A stretch of 64,000 nucleotides of DNA. Source: Hyphomicrobiales bacterium. GTDB lineage: Bacteria; Pseudomonadota; Alphaproteobacteria; Rhizobiales; Aestuariivirgaceae. Position 1 is the first letter of the stretch. Each line of letters opens with the position of its first letter. Below are positions 27,143 through 37,281 of this stretch, in pieces. Location of the stretch: NCBI GenBank assembly GCA_025359265.1, contig JANYHB010000027.1, positions 28,730 through 92,729 on the forward strand. The letters are read 5' to 3'. A model generated the notes under the pieces. It was given only the letters and a program-made list of their open reading frames with translations, was not told the origin of the DNA and ran no database searches. A program made the position numbers and the translations under genes.

Positions 27143-28159
27143 TTAAATCAAGCTGGCGAAATGCACGGCCGTGTCGCTCATCCGGTTTGAGAAGCCCCAT
27201 TCATTATCGTACCAAGACAGGATGGAAACGAAGTTGCCGTCCATCACCTTGGTTTGATCCAGATGGAAAATCGATGAATGCGGATCGTGATTGAAGTCGG
27301 AAGAAACATTGGGTTGCGTGGTGAAAGTGAGGATGCCCTTCAGGGCGCCACTGGCGGCGGCTGCCTTGATGGCATTGTTGATTTCTTCCACCGTGGTGGC
27401 GCGCTTGGCGATGAACTTCAAATCCACCACTGAAACATTCGGTGTTGGCACGCGGATGGAAATACCATCAAGCTTGCCCTTAAGTTCGGGCATCACCAGG
27501 CCAACCGCCTTTGCAGCGCCGGTTGACGTTGGGATCATGCTCAAGGCCGCAGCCCGCGCGCGGTAGAGATCCTTGTGCATGGTATCAAGGGTTGGCTGGT
27601 CACCCGTGTAAGAGTGGATGGTGGTCATCATGCCTTTTTCAACGCCAATCGCATCGTGCAAAACCTTCACAACCGGAACGAGGCAATTGGTGGTGCAAGA
27701 CGCATTCGAAATCACCATGTCGTCCTTGGTGAGGGACAGATGGTTCACACCATAAACAATCGTCTTGTCGGCACCATCGGCAGGCGCTGAAACGATCACG
27801 CGCTTGGCACCCGCAGTGAGATGGGCCGAGGCTTTGTCTTTCGAGGTGAAAATGCCGGTGCATTCCATGGCAATATCAACGCCCATTTCCTTCCAAGGCA
27901 GTTGCGACGGGTCTTTTACCGCTGTCACTTTGAATTTTTCTGAGCCAACATTGATCATGTCTCCTTCCACGCGCACTTCATGCGGGAAGCGGCCATGCAC
28001 GGAGTCAAACCGCAGTAGATGCGCGTTGGTTTCCACCGGGCCCAAATCATTCACAGCAACAACTTCAATATCTTGACGGCCAGATTCATGGATGGCGCGC
28101 AAGATATTGCGCCCGATGCGGCCGAAGCCATTGATTGCGACGCGAACTTTTTTGGCCAT
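27143..28159 (-). CDS. gap: Glyceraldehyde-3-phosphate dehydrogenase
   Basis: Phosphorylating GAPDH of glycolysis and gluconeogenesis, 338 residues. The NAD-binding start is [17 protein letters not shown], the catalytic cysteine is in [13 protein letters not shown], and [11 protein letters not shown] and [13 protein letters not shown] are the usual later motifs. AGGAG precedes the ATG. It lies downstream of cysNC and a stem-loop, and is followed by a palindromic repeat that may protect or end its message. Confidence 0.97.
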   Translation of the reverse strand: MAKKVRVAINGFGRIGRNILRAIHESGRQDIEVVAVNDLGPVETNAHLLRFDSVHGRFPHEVRVEGDMINVGSEKFKVTAVKDPSQLPWKEMGVDIAMECTGIFTSKDKASAHLTAGAKRVIVSAPADGADKTIVYGVNHLSLTKDDMVISNASCTTNCLVPVVKVLHDAIGVEKGMMTTIHSYTGDQPTLDTMHKDLYRARAAALSMIPTSTGAAKAVGLVMPELKGKLDGISIRVPTPNVSVVDLKFIAKRATTVEEINNAIKAAAASGALKGILTFTTQPNVSSDFNHDPHSSIFHLDQTKVMDGNFVSILSWYDNEWGFSNRMSDTAVHFASLI

Positions 28160-28184
28160 GGGGCACTCCTGTTAAGGTCTGGGT

Positions 28185-28220
28185 TTGGCGGGCTTATAGC
28201 GCAGATTTATAACCCGCCAA
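28185..28220 (-). repeat. Inverted repeat between cysNC and gap
   Basis: TTGGCGGG (28185-28192) pairs with CCCGCCAA (28213-28220); further A/T pairs extend the stem inward with one bulge. There is no T run, so it is either a weak terminator for cysNC, whose stop is 28 bases away, or a hairpin in the gap leader. Confidence 0.45.
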
Positions 28221-28247
28221 GCACAATTTGAGGGGCGTACATCATTT

Positions 28248-30149
28248 TTATATTCTGCCGCGCTCAGCCAGTAACCTGACCACAGCCTCAGCAGCTTCTT
28301 CCGACGATGAAACCGCGGTATCCACGCGCAGTTCCGGTGCATCCGGCTTTTCATAGGGCGAGGAAATGCCGGTGAAGTTCTTCAGTTCTCCTCGCCGCGC
28401 TTTGGCGTAGAGGCCTTTCACGTCGCGCTTTTCGGCCTCAACCAAAGATGTATCCACGAAAATCTCCATGAACTCGCCTTCGCCCATCAGTTCGCGCGCC
28501 ATTTGACGCTCAGCCTTGAAGGGGGAGATGAACGAGACCAGGGTGATCATCCCGGCATCCGTCATCAGCTTGGCCACTTCGCCCACGCGGCGAATGTTTT
28601 CCACGCGGTCTTGATCGGTGAAACCCAGATCGCGGTTAAGGCCGTGGCGCACATTGTCGCCATCCAAAAGATAAGTGAGTTGCCCGCGTGCGTGCAATTT
28701 CTTTTCCACCAGATTGGCGATGGTGGATTTGCCAGCGCCTGAAAGGCCGGTGAACCACAGCACTGTTGGCTTTTGCCGCAACAATACGGCACGGGCATTC
28801 TTGTTAACATCCATCGCCTGCCAGTGAATGTTGGCCGCGCGGCGCAAGGCAAAATTGATTAAGCCAAATCCAACCGTGTTGTTGGAGAAACGGTCAATGA
28901 TGATGAAGCTGCCCAAGGTTTTGTTCGCCGTGTAGGGCTCAAATGCCAGCGGGCCTTGCAGTTCCAAATTGCATAAGCCAATTTCATTGAGCGCCAAAGT
29001 TTCAGCTGCCTGGTGTTCCAGCGTGTTGACATTCACTTTGTATTTCAATTTATCCAAAGTGCCGGGCAACATTTTAGTGGCGGATTTGATGAGATAGGCG
29101 CGGCCCGGCAGCATGGGCTCATCACCCATCCACAAAACCTGCACTTCAAATTGATCAGAAACTTCAACAGCAGATTGCGCCGCGCAAATCACATCGCCAC
29201 GGCTGGCATCAACCTCATCAGCCAGTGTGAGTGTGATGGCCTGTTCGGCTTGCGCTTCCGAAAGGTCACCATCCTGCGTAACAATGCGCGTCACTGTGCT
29301 TTGCTTGCCCGATGGCAGAACTTTCACCTTGTCGCCCGTCTTCACGCTGCCCGAAGCAATGGTTCCGGCAAAGCCACGGAAGTTTTGATCGGGCCTGTTC
29401 ACCCATTGCACAGGCAAGCGGAAGGGTTTTAGCTTCGCATCGTCCCCAACTGGCACCGTTTCGAGATGGCCCATCAAGGTTGGCCCCTGATACCACTGCA
29501 TTCGCGATGAGCGCTCAATCATATTGTCGCCCATCAAAGCTGATACCGGGATTATTTTGATTTCAGACGTAACACCAAGATCAGCAGCAAACTTGCGGTA
29601 ATCGGCTTCGATCCGCTCAAACACCTCGCGTGAGAAGCCCACCAAGTCCATCTTATTGATGCACAACACCAGATGACGAATGCCCAGCAGCTTGCAGATG
29701 AAACTATGGCGCCGCGTCTGCGTGAGAACGCCTTTGCGCGCATCAATCAGAATAATGGCAAGCTCGGCAGTTGATGCGCCGGTGGCCATGTTGCGTGTAT
29801 ATTGTTCATGCCCCGGCGTATCCGCCACGATAAACTTGCGCCGGGCCGTGGTGAAAGCGCGGTAGGCGACGTCGATGGTAATACCCTGTTCGCGCTCTGC
29901 CGAAAGCCCATCCACCAGCAAGGCGAAATCCAAATTGCCGCCTTGTGTGCCAAGCTTTTTTGAATCCGCCTCCAGTGCGGCTAGCTGATCCTCAAACAAC
30001 ATCTTGGATTCGTAAAGCAGGCGACCAATGAGTGTGCTCTTACCATCGTCAACCGAACCGCAAGTGATGAAACGCAATAAATCCTTATTTTCTTGTTCTG
30101 CAAGATAAGCGTCAACATTGCCGCCCTTGAACTCAACAAAGCGGGTCAT
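28248..30149 (-). CDS. cysNC: Bifunctional sulfate adenylyltransferase subunit 1 / adenylylsulfate kinase
   Basis: A fusion of CysN (GTPase subunit of ATP sulfurylase) and CysC (APS kinase), 633 residues, which makes PAPS from sulfate with CysD. GTPase motifs are [22 protein letters not shown] and NKMD in the first part. The kinase begins near residue 445 with the P-loop GLSGAGKST and keeps [15 protein letters not shown]. The same fusion is known in rhizobia, for example NodQ. GGAG precedes the ATG. A palindromic repeat separates it from cysD, which lies 190 bases upstream on the same strand. Confidence 0.96.
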   Translation of the reverse strand: MTRFVEFKGGNVDAYLAEQENKDLLRFITCGSVDDGKSTLIGRLLYESKMLFEDQLAALEADSKKLGTQGGNLDFALLVDGLSAEREQGITIDVAYRAFTTARRKFIVADTPGHEQYTRNMATGASTAELAIILIDARKGVLTQTRRHSFICKLLGIRHLVLCINKMDLVGFSREVFERIEADYRKFAADLGVTSEIKIIPVSALMGDNMIERSSRMQWYQGPTLMGHLETVPVGDDAKLKPFRLPVQWVNRPDQNFRGFAGTIASGSVKTGDKVKVLPSGKQSTVTRIVTQDGDLSEAQAEQAITLTLADEVDASRGDVICAAQSAVEVSDQFEVQVLWMGDEPMLPGRAYLIKSATKMLPGTLDKLKYKVNVNTLEHQAAETLALNEIGLCNLELQGPLAFEPYTANKTLGSFIIIDRFSNNTVGFGLINFALRRAANIHWQAMDVNKNARAVLLRQKPTVLWFTGLSGAGKSTIANLVEKKLHARGQLTYLLDGDNVRHGLNRDLGFTDQDRVENIRRVGEVAKLMTDAGMITLVSFISPFKAERQMARELMGEGEFMEIFVDTSLVEAEKRDVKGLYAKARRGELKNFTGISSPYEKPDAPELRVDTAVSSSEEAAEAVVRLLAERGRI

Positions 30150-30171
30150 ATGTAAGCTCCAAATCTAAATT

Positions 30172-30322
30172 CCTTCTCCCCTTGCGGGAGAAGGTGGCTT
30201 GCGCCGCCGTCGGCGCAAGATGGATGAGGGGTATGGTTCAACACGCGCAGTGCTAGCATGGAAGGATCGGAGCGACCCCTCATCCGGCACTTCGCGCCAC
30301 CTTCTCCCGCAAGGGGAGAAGG
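30172..30322. repeat. Mosaic palindromic intergenic repeat, copy 2
   Basis: CCTTCTCCCCTTGCGGGAGA at the left end is matched by the reverse complement ending in CGCAAGGGGAGAAGG at the right. It contains GGATGAGGGG and CGGAGCGACCCCTCA as in copy 1, but the central part differs, which gives the mosaic look. It lies between cysD and cysNC, genes that are normally close together. Confidence 0.8.
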
Positions 30323-30339
30323 ACGATGAATGAAATCCA

Positions 30340-31452
30340 TCAGAAATACCCTTCCTGCTTCTTTTTCTCCATCGATTGGGAAGCATCCTTGTCAATCACG
30401 CGGCCTTGGCGTTCAGATGACGTGGCCACCAGCATTTCTTCAATGATGTCATTGAGTGAAGTTGCTTCTGATTCAATGGCCCCGGTTAAAGGATAGCAGC
30501 CCAGCGTGCGAAAGCGGATTTTCTTCATCTGGGGCTTTTCACCCGCGTGAAGCCTCATGCGGTTATCATCCACCATGATGAGCTGCCCATCGCGCTCAAC
30601 AACCGGGCGCTCGGCCGCAAAATACAAAGGCACAATTGGAATATTCTCGCGCGCAATATATTGCCAGATGTCCAGCTCCGTCCAATTTGACAGCGGAAAC
30701 ACGCGAATGCTTTCGCCCTTGTTCTTGCGCGCGTTGTAGAGGTTCCACAATTCCGGCCTTTGATTCTTCGGGTCCCAACGGTGCTTGGTGTCGCGGAAAG
30801 AAAAGATGCGCTCTTTGGCACGGGATTTTTCTTCATCGCGCCGTGCCCCACCAAAAGCTGCATCAAAACCGTGATTGTCCAGCGCTTGCTTTAGACCATC
30901 GGTCTTCATCACTTGCGTGTGCAGCGCCGAGCCATGATCAAACGGGTTGATATTTTTAGCCACACCTTCGGGGTTAATGTGCACAATCAGCTCCAGCCCC
31001 AGCCGCCGTGCCGTTTCATCGCGCATCGCAATCATCTCACGGAATTTCCAACGTGTATCCACATGCAAAAGCGGGAAGGGCGGCTTGGCCGGATAAAACG
31101 CTTTCATGGCCAGATGCAACATCACGGCAGAATCTTTGCCGATGGAATAAAGCATCACCGGCTTTTCACATTCGGCGGCCACTTCGCGGATAATGTGGAT
31201 AGATTCGGCTTCCAGCTTTTGCAGATGGGTGAGGCGGTCGTTTGCGATCATTGGTTTTGCCTTTGGTTTTTGCGCCGCCATCCAGCCGCGCACTTTGTCC
31301 ATGGTTCTGGCCGAAGGGCTGCGGCCCTCGCGTAAATCAAACACAAAATTGGGATCAGCGAGAGCGTTTTTGCCCAAAGCGCTAGGATCTATGCCTGAAT
31401 TGGCCAAAAATTGTTCAATTTCGCTCAGAAAAATGCTGGAAGTATCACGCAT
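30340..31452 (-). CDS. cysD: Sulfate adenylyltransferase subunit 2 with N-terminal helix-turn-helix-like extension
   Basis: The last 303 residues are CysD, the ATP sulfurylase catalytic subunit: PP-loop [14 protein letters not shown], then [20 protein letters not shown] and the terminal [11 protein letters not shown]. CysD normally begins at about [17 protein letters not shown]. Here the same frame continues upstream through about 60 residues ([50 protein letters not shown]) that look like the small XRE-type helix-turn-helix proteins common in alphaproteobacteria. I start it at the ATG at 31452. An internal ATG at 31251 has AAAGG about 10 bases before it and could give plain CysD. Perfect palindromes sit at the 31452 start. 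An open frame also runs up to 31572 but adds nothing recognisable. Confidence 0.8.
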   Translation of the reverse strand: MRDTSSIFLSEIEQFLANSGIDPSALGKNALADPNFVFDLREGRSPSARTMDKVRGWMAAQKPKAKPMIANDRLTHLQKLEAESIHIIREVAAECEKPVMLYSIGKDSAVMLHLAMKAFYPAKPPFPLLHVDTRWKFREMIAMRDETARRLGLELIVHINPEGVAKNINPFDHGSALHTQVMKTDGLKQALDNHGFDAAFGGARRDEEKSRAKERIFSFRDTKHRWDPKNQRPELWNLYNARKNKGESIRVFPLSNWTELDIWQYIARENIPIVPLYFAAERPVVERDGQLIMVDDNRMRLHAGEKPQMKKIRFRTLGCYPLTGAIESEATSLNDIIEEMLVATSSERQGRVIDKDASQSMEKKKQEGYF

Positions 31453-31453
31453 A

Positions 31454-31491
31454 ATAGGAAATTTCCTATCATATGATAATTTGAATGTCAA
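31454..31491 (-). promoter_or_regulatory. Overlapping perfect palindromes and a -35-like hexamer at the cysD start
   Basis: ATAGGAAATTTCCTAT (31454-31469) is a perfect 16-base palindrome ending 2 bases from the cysD ATG. TATCATATGATA (31467-31478) is a perfect 12-base palindrome overlapping it. On the minus strand TTGACA occurs at 31486-31491, so the first palindrome would cover the -10 and start region. This is the layout of a repressor operator; the regulator is not known. Confidence 0.5.
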
Positions 31492-31575
31492 AATCCTATT
31501 TGAAATCTCGGTGATATTTAAGATGAGGCCAAATCCAATTCCGGCTAAATGCGGCGCAACAGGAGTTTTCATCCG

Positions 31576-32607
31576 ATGAATCGTTGCGTTCTCGCCCTAT
31601 TTGCCTCTGCCGCATTCGCCACCGCTGGCATGGCGCAAGTGAAGATGGATGGCACCTTTACGGCTGCCAAGGCCTGTGAAGCGGTGGTGTCGATCAAGAA
31701 AGGCACCAATCCAGACAAGGCCGCAATTAATGCTGGCAAGGCCTATCATCTGTTGGGCAAGAATAAAGATGATGCCACGCATTATTGGATTGAAGTGCCG
31801 GACGCGCAACCAAAACAGCGCTGGGTGGCGGTGGATTGCGGATCAACTGATGGACATGCAGCGATCACCGCGCCAGCCCCAGCCCCCAAACAAGGCAACG
31901 TCGCCGTCAACACACCACAAGGCACCGTAAAACCCAAACCTCAATCTCGCGGTTTTGGCGGCGGCGTGCCTTACTACGCTTTCGCTTTGTCGTGGGAGCC
32001 AACTTTCTGTGAAGCCATGCGCGATAAAGCTGAGTGCAGGGCCGAATCGCCATCTTCCTGGGAAGCGTCACACTTCACATTGCACGGCCTGTGGCCACAA
32101 CCGCGCCGCAATCAATTCTGTGGTGTTGATCCCAAATTATCGGCCCTTGATGACCAACATCAATGGGACGCTTTGCCCGAACCGGAATTAAGCCCACAAA
32201 CTCGCGCTGCCCTCAACATCGCCATGCCCGGCACCCTCTCCAACCTGCAACGCCATGAATGGATCAAACATGGCACCTGTTATCCTTCAGGCAACGCCGA
32301 ACAATACTTCAAAGATGAAATCCGTTTGGAAAATGAAGTGAACGCCTCCGCCGTCCAGCAGCTTTTCGCGCTCAACATTGGCCGGAACATTTCCGCGCCA
32401 GAAATTCGTGCTGCCTTCGACCAATCATTCGGCAAAGGCGCTGGCGATCATGTTCAGGTGGAGTGTGACCGCAATGGCCGTCTGTCGGGCTTCACAATGA
32501 ACTTGCGAGGCGACATTCCGGCAGGCACAGATTTGAAAACCTTGCTGGCCGCCGGTGATCCAGCGCAAAATAAATGTGATGGCGGAATGGTGGATCCGGT
32601 CAGATAA
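31576..32607 (+). CDS. Ribonuclease T2 family protein, secreted
   Basis: A 343-residue exported endoribonuclease. It has a Sec signal peptide ([20 protein letters not shown]), a probable SH3-like region (about residues 25-95), a Pro/Lys-rich linker and the T2 catalytic domain. Both catalytic segments are present: FTLHGLWPQ and [10 protein letters not shown], with the histidines expected for catalysis. Start at 31576, with ACAGGAG upstream. It is divergent from cysD and convergent with an aminotransferase gene (8-base overlap). The likely role is RNA breakdown in the periplasm for nutrient recovery. Confidence 0.9.
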   Translation: MNRCVLALFASAAFATAGMAQVKMDGTFTAAKACEAVVSIKKGTNPDKAAINAGKAYHLLGKNKDDATHYWIEVPDAQPKQRWVAVDCGSTDGHAAITAPAPAPKQGNVAVNTPQGTVKPKPQSRGFGGGVPYYAFALSWEPTFCEAMRDKAECRAESPSSWEASHFTLHGLWPQPRRNQFCGVDPKLSALDDQHQWDALPEPELSPQTRAALNIAMPGTLSNLQRHEWIKHGTCYPSGNAEQYFKDEIRLENEVNASAVQQLFALNIGRNISAPEIRAAFDQSFGKGAGDHVQVECDRNGRLSGFTMNLRGDIPAGTDLKTLLAAGDPAQNKCDGGMVDPVR

Positions 32608-33775
32608 TCTCTGCTGCCAGTTCCGCAATGCGCCGAGCCGCTTCGGCAATCTCAGCTTCATCCACAGACAGGGCCACGCGCAAATGGCCCGCGGCTGATA
32701 AACCAAAGCTTTCGCCCGGCATAGTCACAACGTTTTTCTCTCGCAGTAAGCGCAGGGAGAAGGCTTCACCAGAAAGCCCCGTCTTGCGCACATCCACCAT
32801 AACAAACATGCCGCCTTCGGGCATGCGCGCCGTCACCTTGTTGCTGCCGCGCAAGCCTTTCAACAAAGCTTTCGCACGCGCAACATACAGTCTTTGCATC
32901 TCTCGGGTTTCTGCGAATTCGTGCGTCAGCGCATAGGCAGTCGCATCCTGCAGAAACTGTGGTGAACCAAACAACAGGGTTTCTGAAACTGAAATCACCT
33001 TTTCGCAATAGGCCGCAGAAGCCGCAATCCACCCCGCCCGAAAGCCGGGCAGCGCGTGAGATTTTGAAATCGAAGAGCAAACAATCACTCTCTCTTCCAG
33101 TGCCTTGTCAAAAAACGGCGAATAGAATTTCTCGTCGCCATGAATCAAAGTGGCATAAACTTCGTCAGACACAATCCACAAATCATGTTTCACCGCCAAT
33201 GCCGAAATGTCTCTAATCTCAGCCTCGGTAAACACGGCACCGGTGGGATTGCTCGGCGAGTTCAACAATATGGCCCGGGTGCGCGGCGTGATGGCGTGTT
33301 CGATGCGGGCAACATCCGGATGAAAGCCACGATCTGCATCCAACCTCACCGAAACCGGAATGCCGCCGGGTGCGGAAATCACGGCTTCGTAAGTAGCATA
33401 GTAGGGATCAAGCAATATCACCTCATCATCCGGTTCGATGATGGATAAAAACGCCACCGCCAAAGCCGTTTGCGTGCCCGGCAAAAACAGAAATTGATCG
33501 GGCGCAATCGCGCGCCCCGTTTGCTTCGTATAGTGTTTCGAAAGCGCATCAAGCAAGGGCGCTTCGCCATTGCCACCGGAATAACGTGTGCGTCCGGCTT
33601 GCATTTTCTTGGCGGCAACCTCCAGAATGGCAGGAGCAGGTGGCAAATCCGGCTCACCAATGGAAAGAAAAATCAATTTCTCGCCAGCATCGCGCCGTTG
33701 TTTGCCCTCAAAATGCACCGCCCATTTATTGGCGGCCAAATTCGCAACGCGGTCTGTTATTTTTGCAAAACGCAT
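32600..33775 (-). CDS. PLP-dependent aminotransferase, class I/II
   Basis: A fold-type I aminotransferase of the aspartate/aromatic group, 391 residues from the ATG at 33775 (a GTG two codons earlier is also possible). The Schiff-base lysine is in SSISKSHALPGFRAGW, the NSPSNPTGAVF motif and the aspartate and tyrosine of DLWIVSDEVYATLIHG are present, and a final arginine sits in GHLRVALS. The amino acid substrate cannot be assigned. It ends 8 bases inside the convergent RNase T2 gene and starts 15 bases after the stop of the acyltransferase fusion gene, so it may be its downstream partner. Confidence 0.85.
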   Translation of the reverse strand: MRFAKITDRVANLAANKWAVHFEGKQRRDAGEKLIFLSIGEPDLPPAPAILEVAAKKMQAGRTRYSGGNGEAPLLDALSKHYTKQTGRAIAPDQFLFLPGTQTALAVAFLSIIEPDDEVILLDPYYATYEAVISAPGGIPVSVRLDADRGFHPDVARIEHAITPRTRAILLNSPSNPTGAVFTEAEIRDISALAVKHDLWIVSDEVYATLIHGDEKFYSPFFDKALEERVIVCSSISKSHALPGFRAGWIAASAAYCEKVISVSETLLFGSPQFLQDATAYALTHEFAETREMQRLYVARAKALLKGLRGSNKVTARMPEGGMFVMVDVRKTGLSGEAFSLRLLREKNVVTMPGESFGLSAAGHLRVALSVDEAEIAEAARRIAELAAEII

Positions 33776-33789
33776 GATCACTCTTTAAA

Positions 33790-36700
33790 TTACGCTTTAA
33801 CCTTATCAAGCGCCATGCGCCCAAGGGTTACGTAATCCGTCTTGCCACTTCCCAGAAGGGGCAGTTGTTCACATTGTACGATAGTCTTTGGCACCATCAA
33901 CTCATGGGCACCCTCGCGGCGCAGCGCATCGCCGATCATTTTGCGATCAACCTTCGCCAGCGCAGTGAACAACACCAGCTGTTCACCCTTCTTTTTATCC
34001 GGCACAGCCACCACCGCTTGCGACACATCGGGGAAAGCCGTTTGTAATTTGGCCTCAATAGCGCCGAGCGATATCAACTCGCCCGCAATTTTAGCAAAAC
34101 GTTTGGCGCGGCCCAAAATGGTGATAAACTTCAAACTGTCTACATCAACAATATCGCCGGTGTCGTGCCAACCATCCGGCGGCGCTTCAATCACGCCGGG
34201 CGTGTCGGCGCGCAAATAGCCCAGCATCACATTGGGGCCCTTTACAAAAAGTCGCCCGCCTTGTTCAATGCCAGGCACCGGTTCAATGCGCCACGCTATG
34301 CCATCAAACATCTGGCCCACGCTACCCACGCGGTAATGCAGTGGCGTGTTGATGGAAAGGGCGGGCGAGCATTCCGTCACCCCATAGCCTTCATAAATGC
34401 GCAAGCCGAATTTATCCATCCAGATCTGCCGCGTGTCGGGTTTCAAGCGTTCAGCCCCTGCCACAACCAGGCGCATGCTGTAAAAATCATAAGGATGCGC
34501 CGTTTTTGCATAACCATTCAGAAACGTATCTGTGCCGAACAAAACCGTTGCATCGATATCGTAACAAAGCTCTGGTATGATTTTATAATGCAGCGGCGAT
34601 GGATACTGAAAACTGCGAATGCCAGAAAACAGTGGCAGTAATATCCCCGCCAACAATCCAAACGCGTGAAACACCGGCAGGGAATTAAACACCACATCAT
34701 TGGGCGCAAAAGCAATGCGCGCGGCAGCCTGTTGCCAATTCGCATTCAAGTTTCGGTGTGAGAGCACCACGCCCTTGGGCAAACCCTCAGAGCCCGACGT
34801 AAACAGAACAACGGCCGGCAAATGCGCATCTGTCACTGCCCCAGCCCGCTTGGACAACCATCGCGGAAAATATTTGCTGGCTAATCCAAACAGCTTGTCG
34901 CGTGTTCCAATCGCAGCCCGCACATCTTCAAGATAGATTATTTTGCAGCCAACACTCAGCAGCTCCACATCCTTTTGCATTTCCGCCGTCTCAATAAAAC
35001 GCCGCGAGGTGATTATGGTGCGCACCTGTGCTGCGGTGCAGGCGGCCGCCATGTTCATGGCCCCCGTTGAGAAATTCAACATCGCCGGAACTTTGCCATG
35101 CGCCATCAAACCAAAGAAGGTGAGCGCGCCGGCATTCGCGTTGGGCAACAACACGCCAACATATTTTTCTTTGCCCGTCAGTGCGGCAAGCTTGCGCCCC
35201 AGTACCATGCAACCCATCACCAAGCGGCCATAGGCCAGCGGTTGACGCTGAATATCCTCGATGATCACTTTATTTCTGCCATGGGTTTTCACGGCATCAA
35301 GCAAGGTAAACCACAGCGGCCGGTCGATATTGGAGGTTTTGAATATCATATCCGCCATCACGTCATAGAGCTGCTCAGCCTGATGTTCGCGCAATGGCGA
35401 ACCCACCAGACCCTGCGGAGATTCAAATTTTACGGCTGGTAAAAATGTCAGCGTAATTTTGGGAAACCAGCGCAAGCGCAATTTGCCGCGCATGCGGCTG
35501 AAGGGTGAATAAATCGCTCCATCAATGCGCAACGGCAAAACTTTGGCTCCGGCCAAATTGGCGATCGCTGCCGGGCCTTCGTAAATTTTCATCAACCCAC
35601 CCGTCACCGTAAGGCGACCTTCCGGGAAGATCACCACCTTCTGGTGGCGCTTCAGTCTGTTGACCAATGAACGCAGCGAAAGCGGATTGAGCGGATCAAT
35701 CGCCACCATGTCATAAAGATAAAATGCCGGCTTCACCCACCATGCTTTGCTCATTTGTGTGCTGATTGCAAAAGCCGCGCGCTCGGGCAAAAAGCAAGAC
35801 AGCAGCGGCCCATCCAGAAAAGATGTGTGGTTGGGCACGATCAAAGCCTTGTGTCCGGCCGCTTCATAATTCTCCATGCCTTTCACTTCCACGCGGTAAA
35901 GAAAGCGCATGATGCCGCGCGCAAAGGCGGCAAACAAAGTCTGCGGCAATTTCAGAAACAAATAAATCACCACGCCGATATTAGTCACACCCAGTAACAG
36001 ATAAAGCCCGCGTGAAGACCAGCCGCGCGTCAAAAGCCAGGCGCTCACCACCGCGCCAAACACCATGAAAATGGCATTCATGATATTCGTTGCCCCCACC
36101 ACCCGGGCCCGGCGATAATAGGGTGTGCGCGCCAACATCAGCGCAAATAGCGGCACCACAAAAAGCCCGGAGCAGAAGGCAAGAAGGAAAAGGCTGAGCA
36201 GAACCAGCAAACCGGAAGCGCTGCTGATCATGGTCATGGGCGAAGACAGTGCCGCATCATTGCCGATCATGCCGAAGAAACCCGCACCCCAGCCCAGCGT
36301 GAATATGAACAAGCTCATCAAAGCCGCGGCAAATGGCACATATTTCAGCGAGATTTTTCCAGCCAGCAATTTATTGCAGAACACCGAGCCCGCCGCCGTC
36401 GCAACACTGAACACAATCAGGATGAGCGTGGCACAGCTCTCATTGGCGTTGAGATCATGGCGCGTGAAGGGAATGATTTGGGTGACAAACACTGAACCCA
36501 ATAGCCAGAACCAGGAAATACCAAGAATGGCCAGAAATACATCAGACTTTTGGGCCGATTGTTTCAACACCCGCCATGTTTCCGAAGCCAGATTATAATT
36601 CAACTTCAAATCAGGTTCATGCGATGGGGCCGCGGGCATCGACCACGAAACCACATAGCCCAGGACCGAAAGCCCGATCATGAGAACCGAAACAACCTGC

Positions 36701-37227
36701 GGGCCGAAACTTGCAGTGGCAATCACTGTGCCCGCTATTCCGCCGGTCAATACCGCCAGGAATGTGCCCATCTCAATCAGCCCATTGCCAGCCAGCAATT
36801 CACCCTTCGAAAGATATTGCGGCAACACCCCATATTTCACTGGGCCAAACATGGTGGATTGCAAGCCTTGCAAGAAAACGCAAGTGAGCTGCAAAGCCAC
36901 ATTGTTGCTGAACAAGGAATAAGAGGCCAGCGCCACCAGCCCGATTTCAACCAACTTAACCCGGCGCACCACCAAAGCCTTATCGTACTTGTCAGCCAGT
37001 TGCCCGGCAAAAGCCGAGAACAAGAAGAACGGCAGAATGAAAAGGCCACCCATCAAAGCCACAATGGAATCCGGGTTGCCAATTAATTCCTTGGACAACA
37101 CATAAACATAAAGCATGGTCAACGCCGTGCGAAACAGGTTGTCGTTGAAGGCCCCAATCGCCTGCACCACAAAAAGCGGCAAAAAGCGCCGCGTGGTCAG
37201 CAATGCAAATTGGCTGGGGTCAGACAT
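33790..37227 (-). CDS. MFS / PlsC acyltransferase / acyl-ACP synthetase fusion (LplT-Aas type)
   Basis: An 1145-residue protein combining three parts that E. coli splits between LplT and Aas. Residues 1 to about 415 are a 12-helix MFS lysophospholipid flippase (AIGAFNDNLFRTALTML). Residues about 430-640 are a PlsC-type acyltransferase with NHTSFLDGPLL and FPEGRLTVTGG. The rest is an AMP-binding acyl-ACP synthetase with the loop LFTSGSEGLPKGVVLSH and TGDIVDVD. Together they would flip lyso-phosphatidylethanolamine inward and re-acylate it at the inner membrane. The gene is followed by the aminotransferase gene. Confidence 0.9.
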   Translation of the reverse strand: MSDPSQFALLTTRRFLPLFVVQAIGAFNDNLFRTALTMLYVYVLSKELIGNPDSIVALMGGLFILPFFLFSAFAGQLADKYDKALVVRRVKLVEIGLVALASYSLFSNNVALQLTCVFLQGLQSTMFGPVKYGVLPQYLSKGELLAGNGLIEMGTFLAVLTGGIAGTVIATASFGPQVVSVLMIGLSVLGYVVSWSMPAAPSHEPDLKLNYNLASETWRVLKQSAQKSDVFLAILGISWFWLLGSVFVTQIIPFTRHDLNANESCATLILIVFSVATAAGSVFCNKLLAGKISLKYVPFAAALMSLFIFTLGWGAGFFGMIGNDAALSSPMTMISSASGLLVLLSLFLLAFCSGLFVVPLFALMLARTPYYRRARVVGATNIMNAIFMVFGAVVSAWLLTRGWSSRGLYLLLGVTNIGVVIYLFLKLPQTLFAAFARGIMRFLYRVEVKGMENYEAAGHKALIVPNHTSFLDGPLLSCFLPERAAFAISTQMSKAWWVKPAFYLYDMVAIDPLNPLSLRSLVNRLKRHQKVVIFPEGRLTVTGGLMKIYEGPAAIANLAGAKVLPLRIDGAIYSPFSRMRGKLRLRWFPKITLTFLPAVKFESPQGLVGSPLREHQAEQLYDVMADMIFKTSNIDRPLWFTLLDAVKTHGRNKVIIEDIQRQPLAYGRLVMGCMVLGRKLAALTGKEKYVGVLLPNANAGALTFFGLMAHGKVPAMLNFSTGAMNMAAACTAAQVRTIITSRRFIETAEMQKDVELLSVGCKIIYLEDVRAAIGTRDKLFGLASKYFPRWLSKRAGAVTDAHLPAVVLFTSGSEGLPKGVVLSHRNLNANWQQAAARIAFAPNDVVFNSLPVFHAFGLLAGILLPLFSGIRSFQYPSPLHYKIIPELCYDIDATVLFGTDTFLNGYAKTAHPYDFYSMRLVVAGAERLKPDTRQIWMDKFGLRIYEGYGVTECSPALSINTPLHYRVGSVGQMFDGIAWRIEPVPGIEQGGRLFVKGPNVMLGYLRADTPGVIEAPPDGWHDTGDIVDVDSLKFITILGRAKRFAKIAGELISLGAIEAKLQTAFPDVSQAVVAVPDKKKGEQLVLFTALAKVDRKMIGDALRREGAHELMVPKTIVQCEQLPLLGSGKTDYVTLGRMALDKVKA

Positions 37228-37281
37228 TCATGTCCTTAAGGGATTATGGGCGCAAGCGTTGCCACGCCCCTTGGCGTGCGG

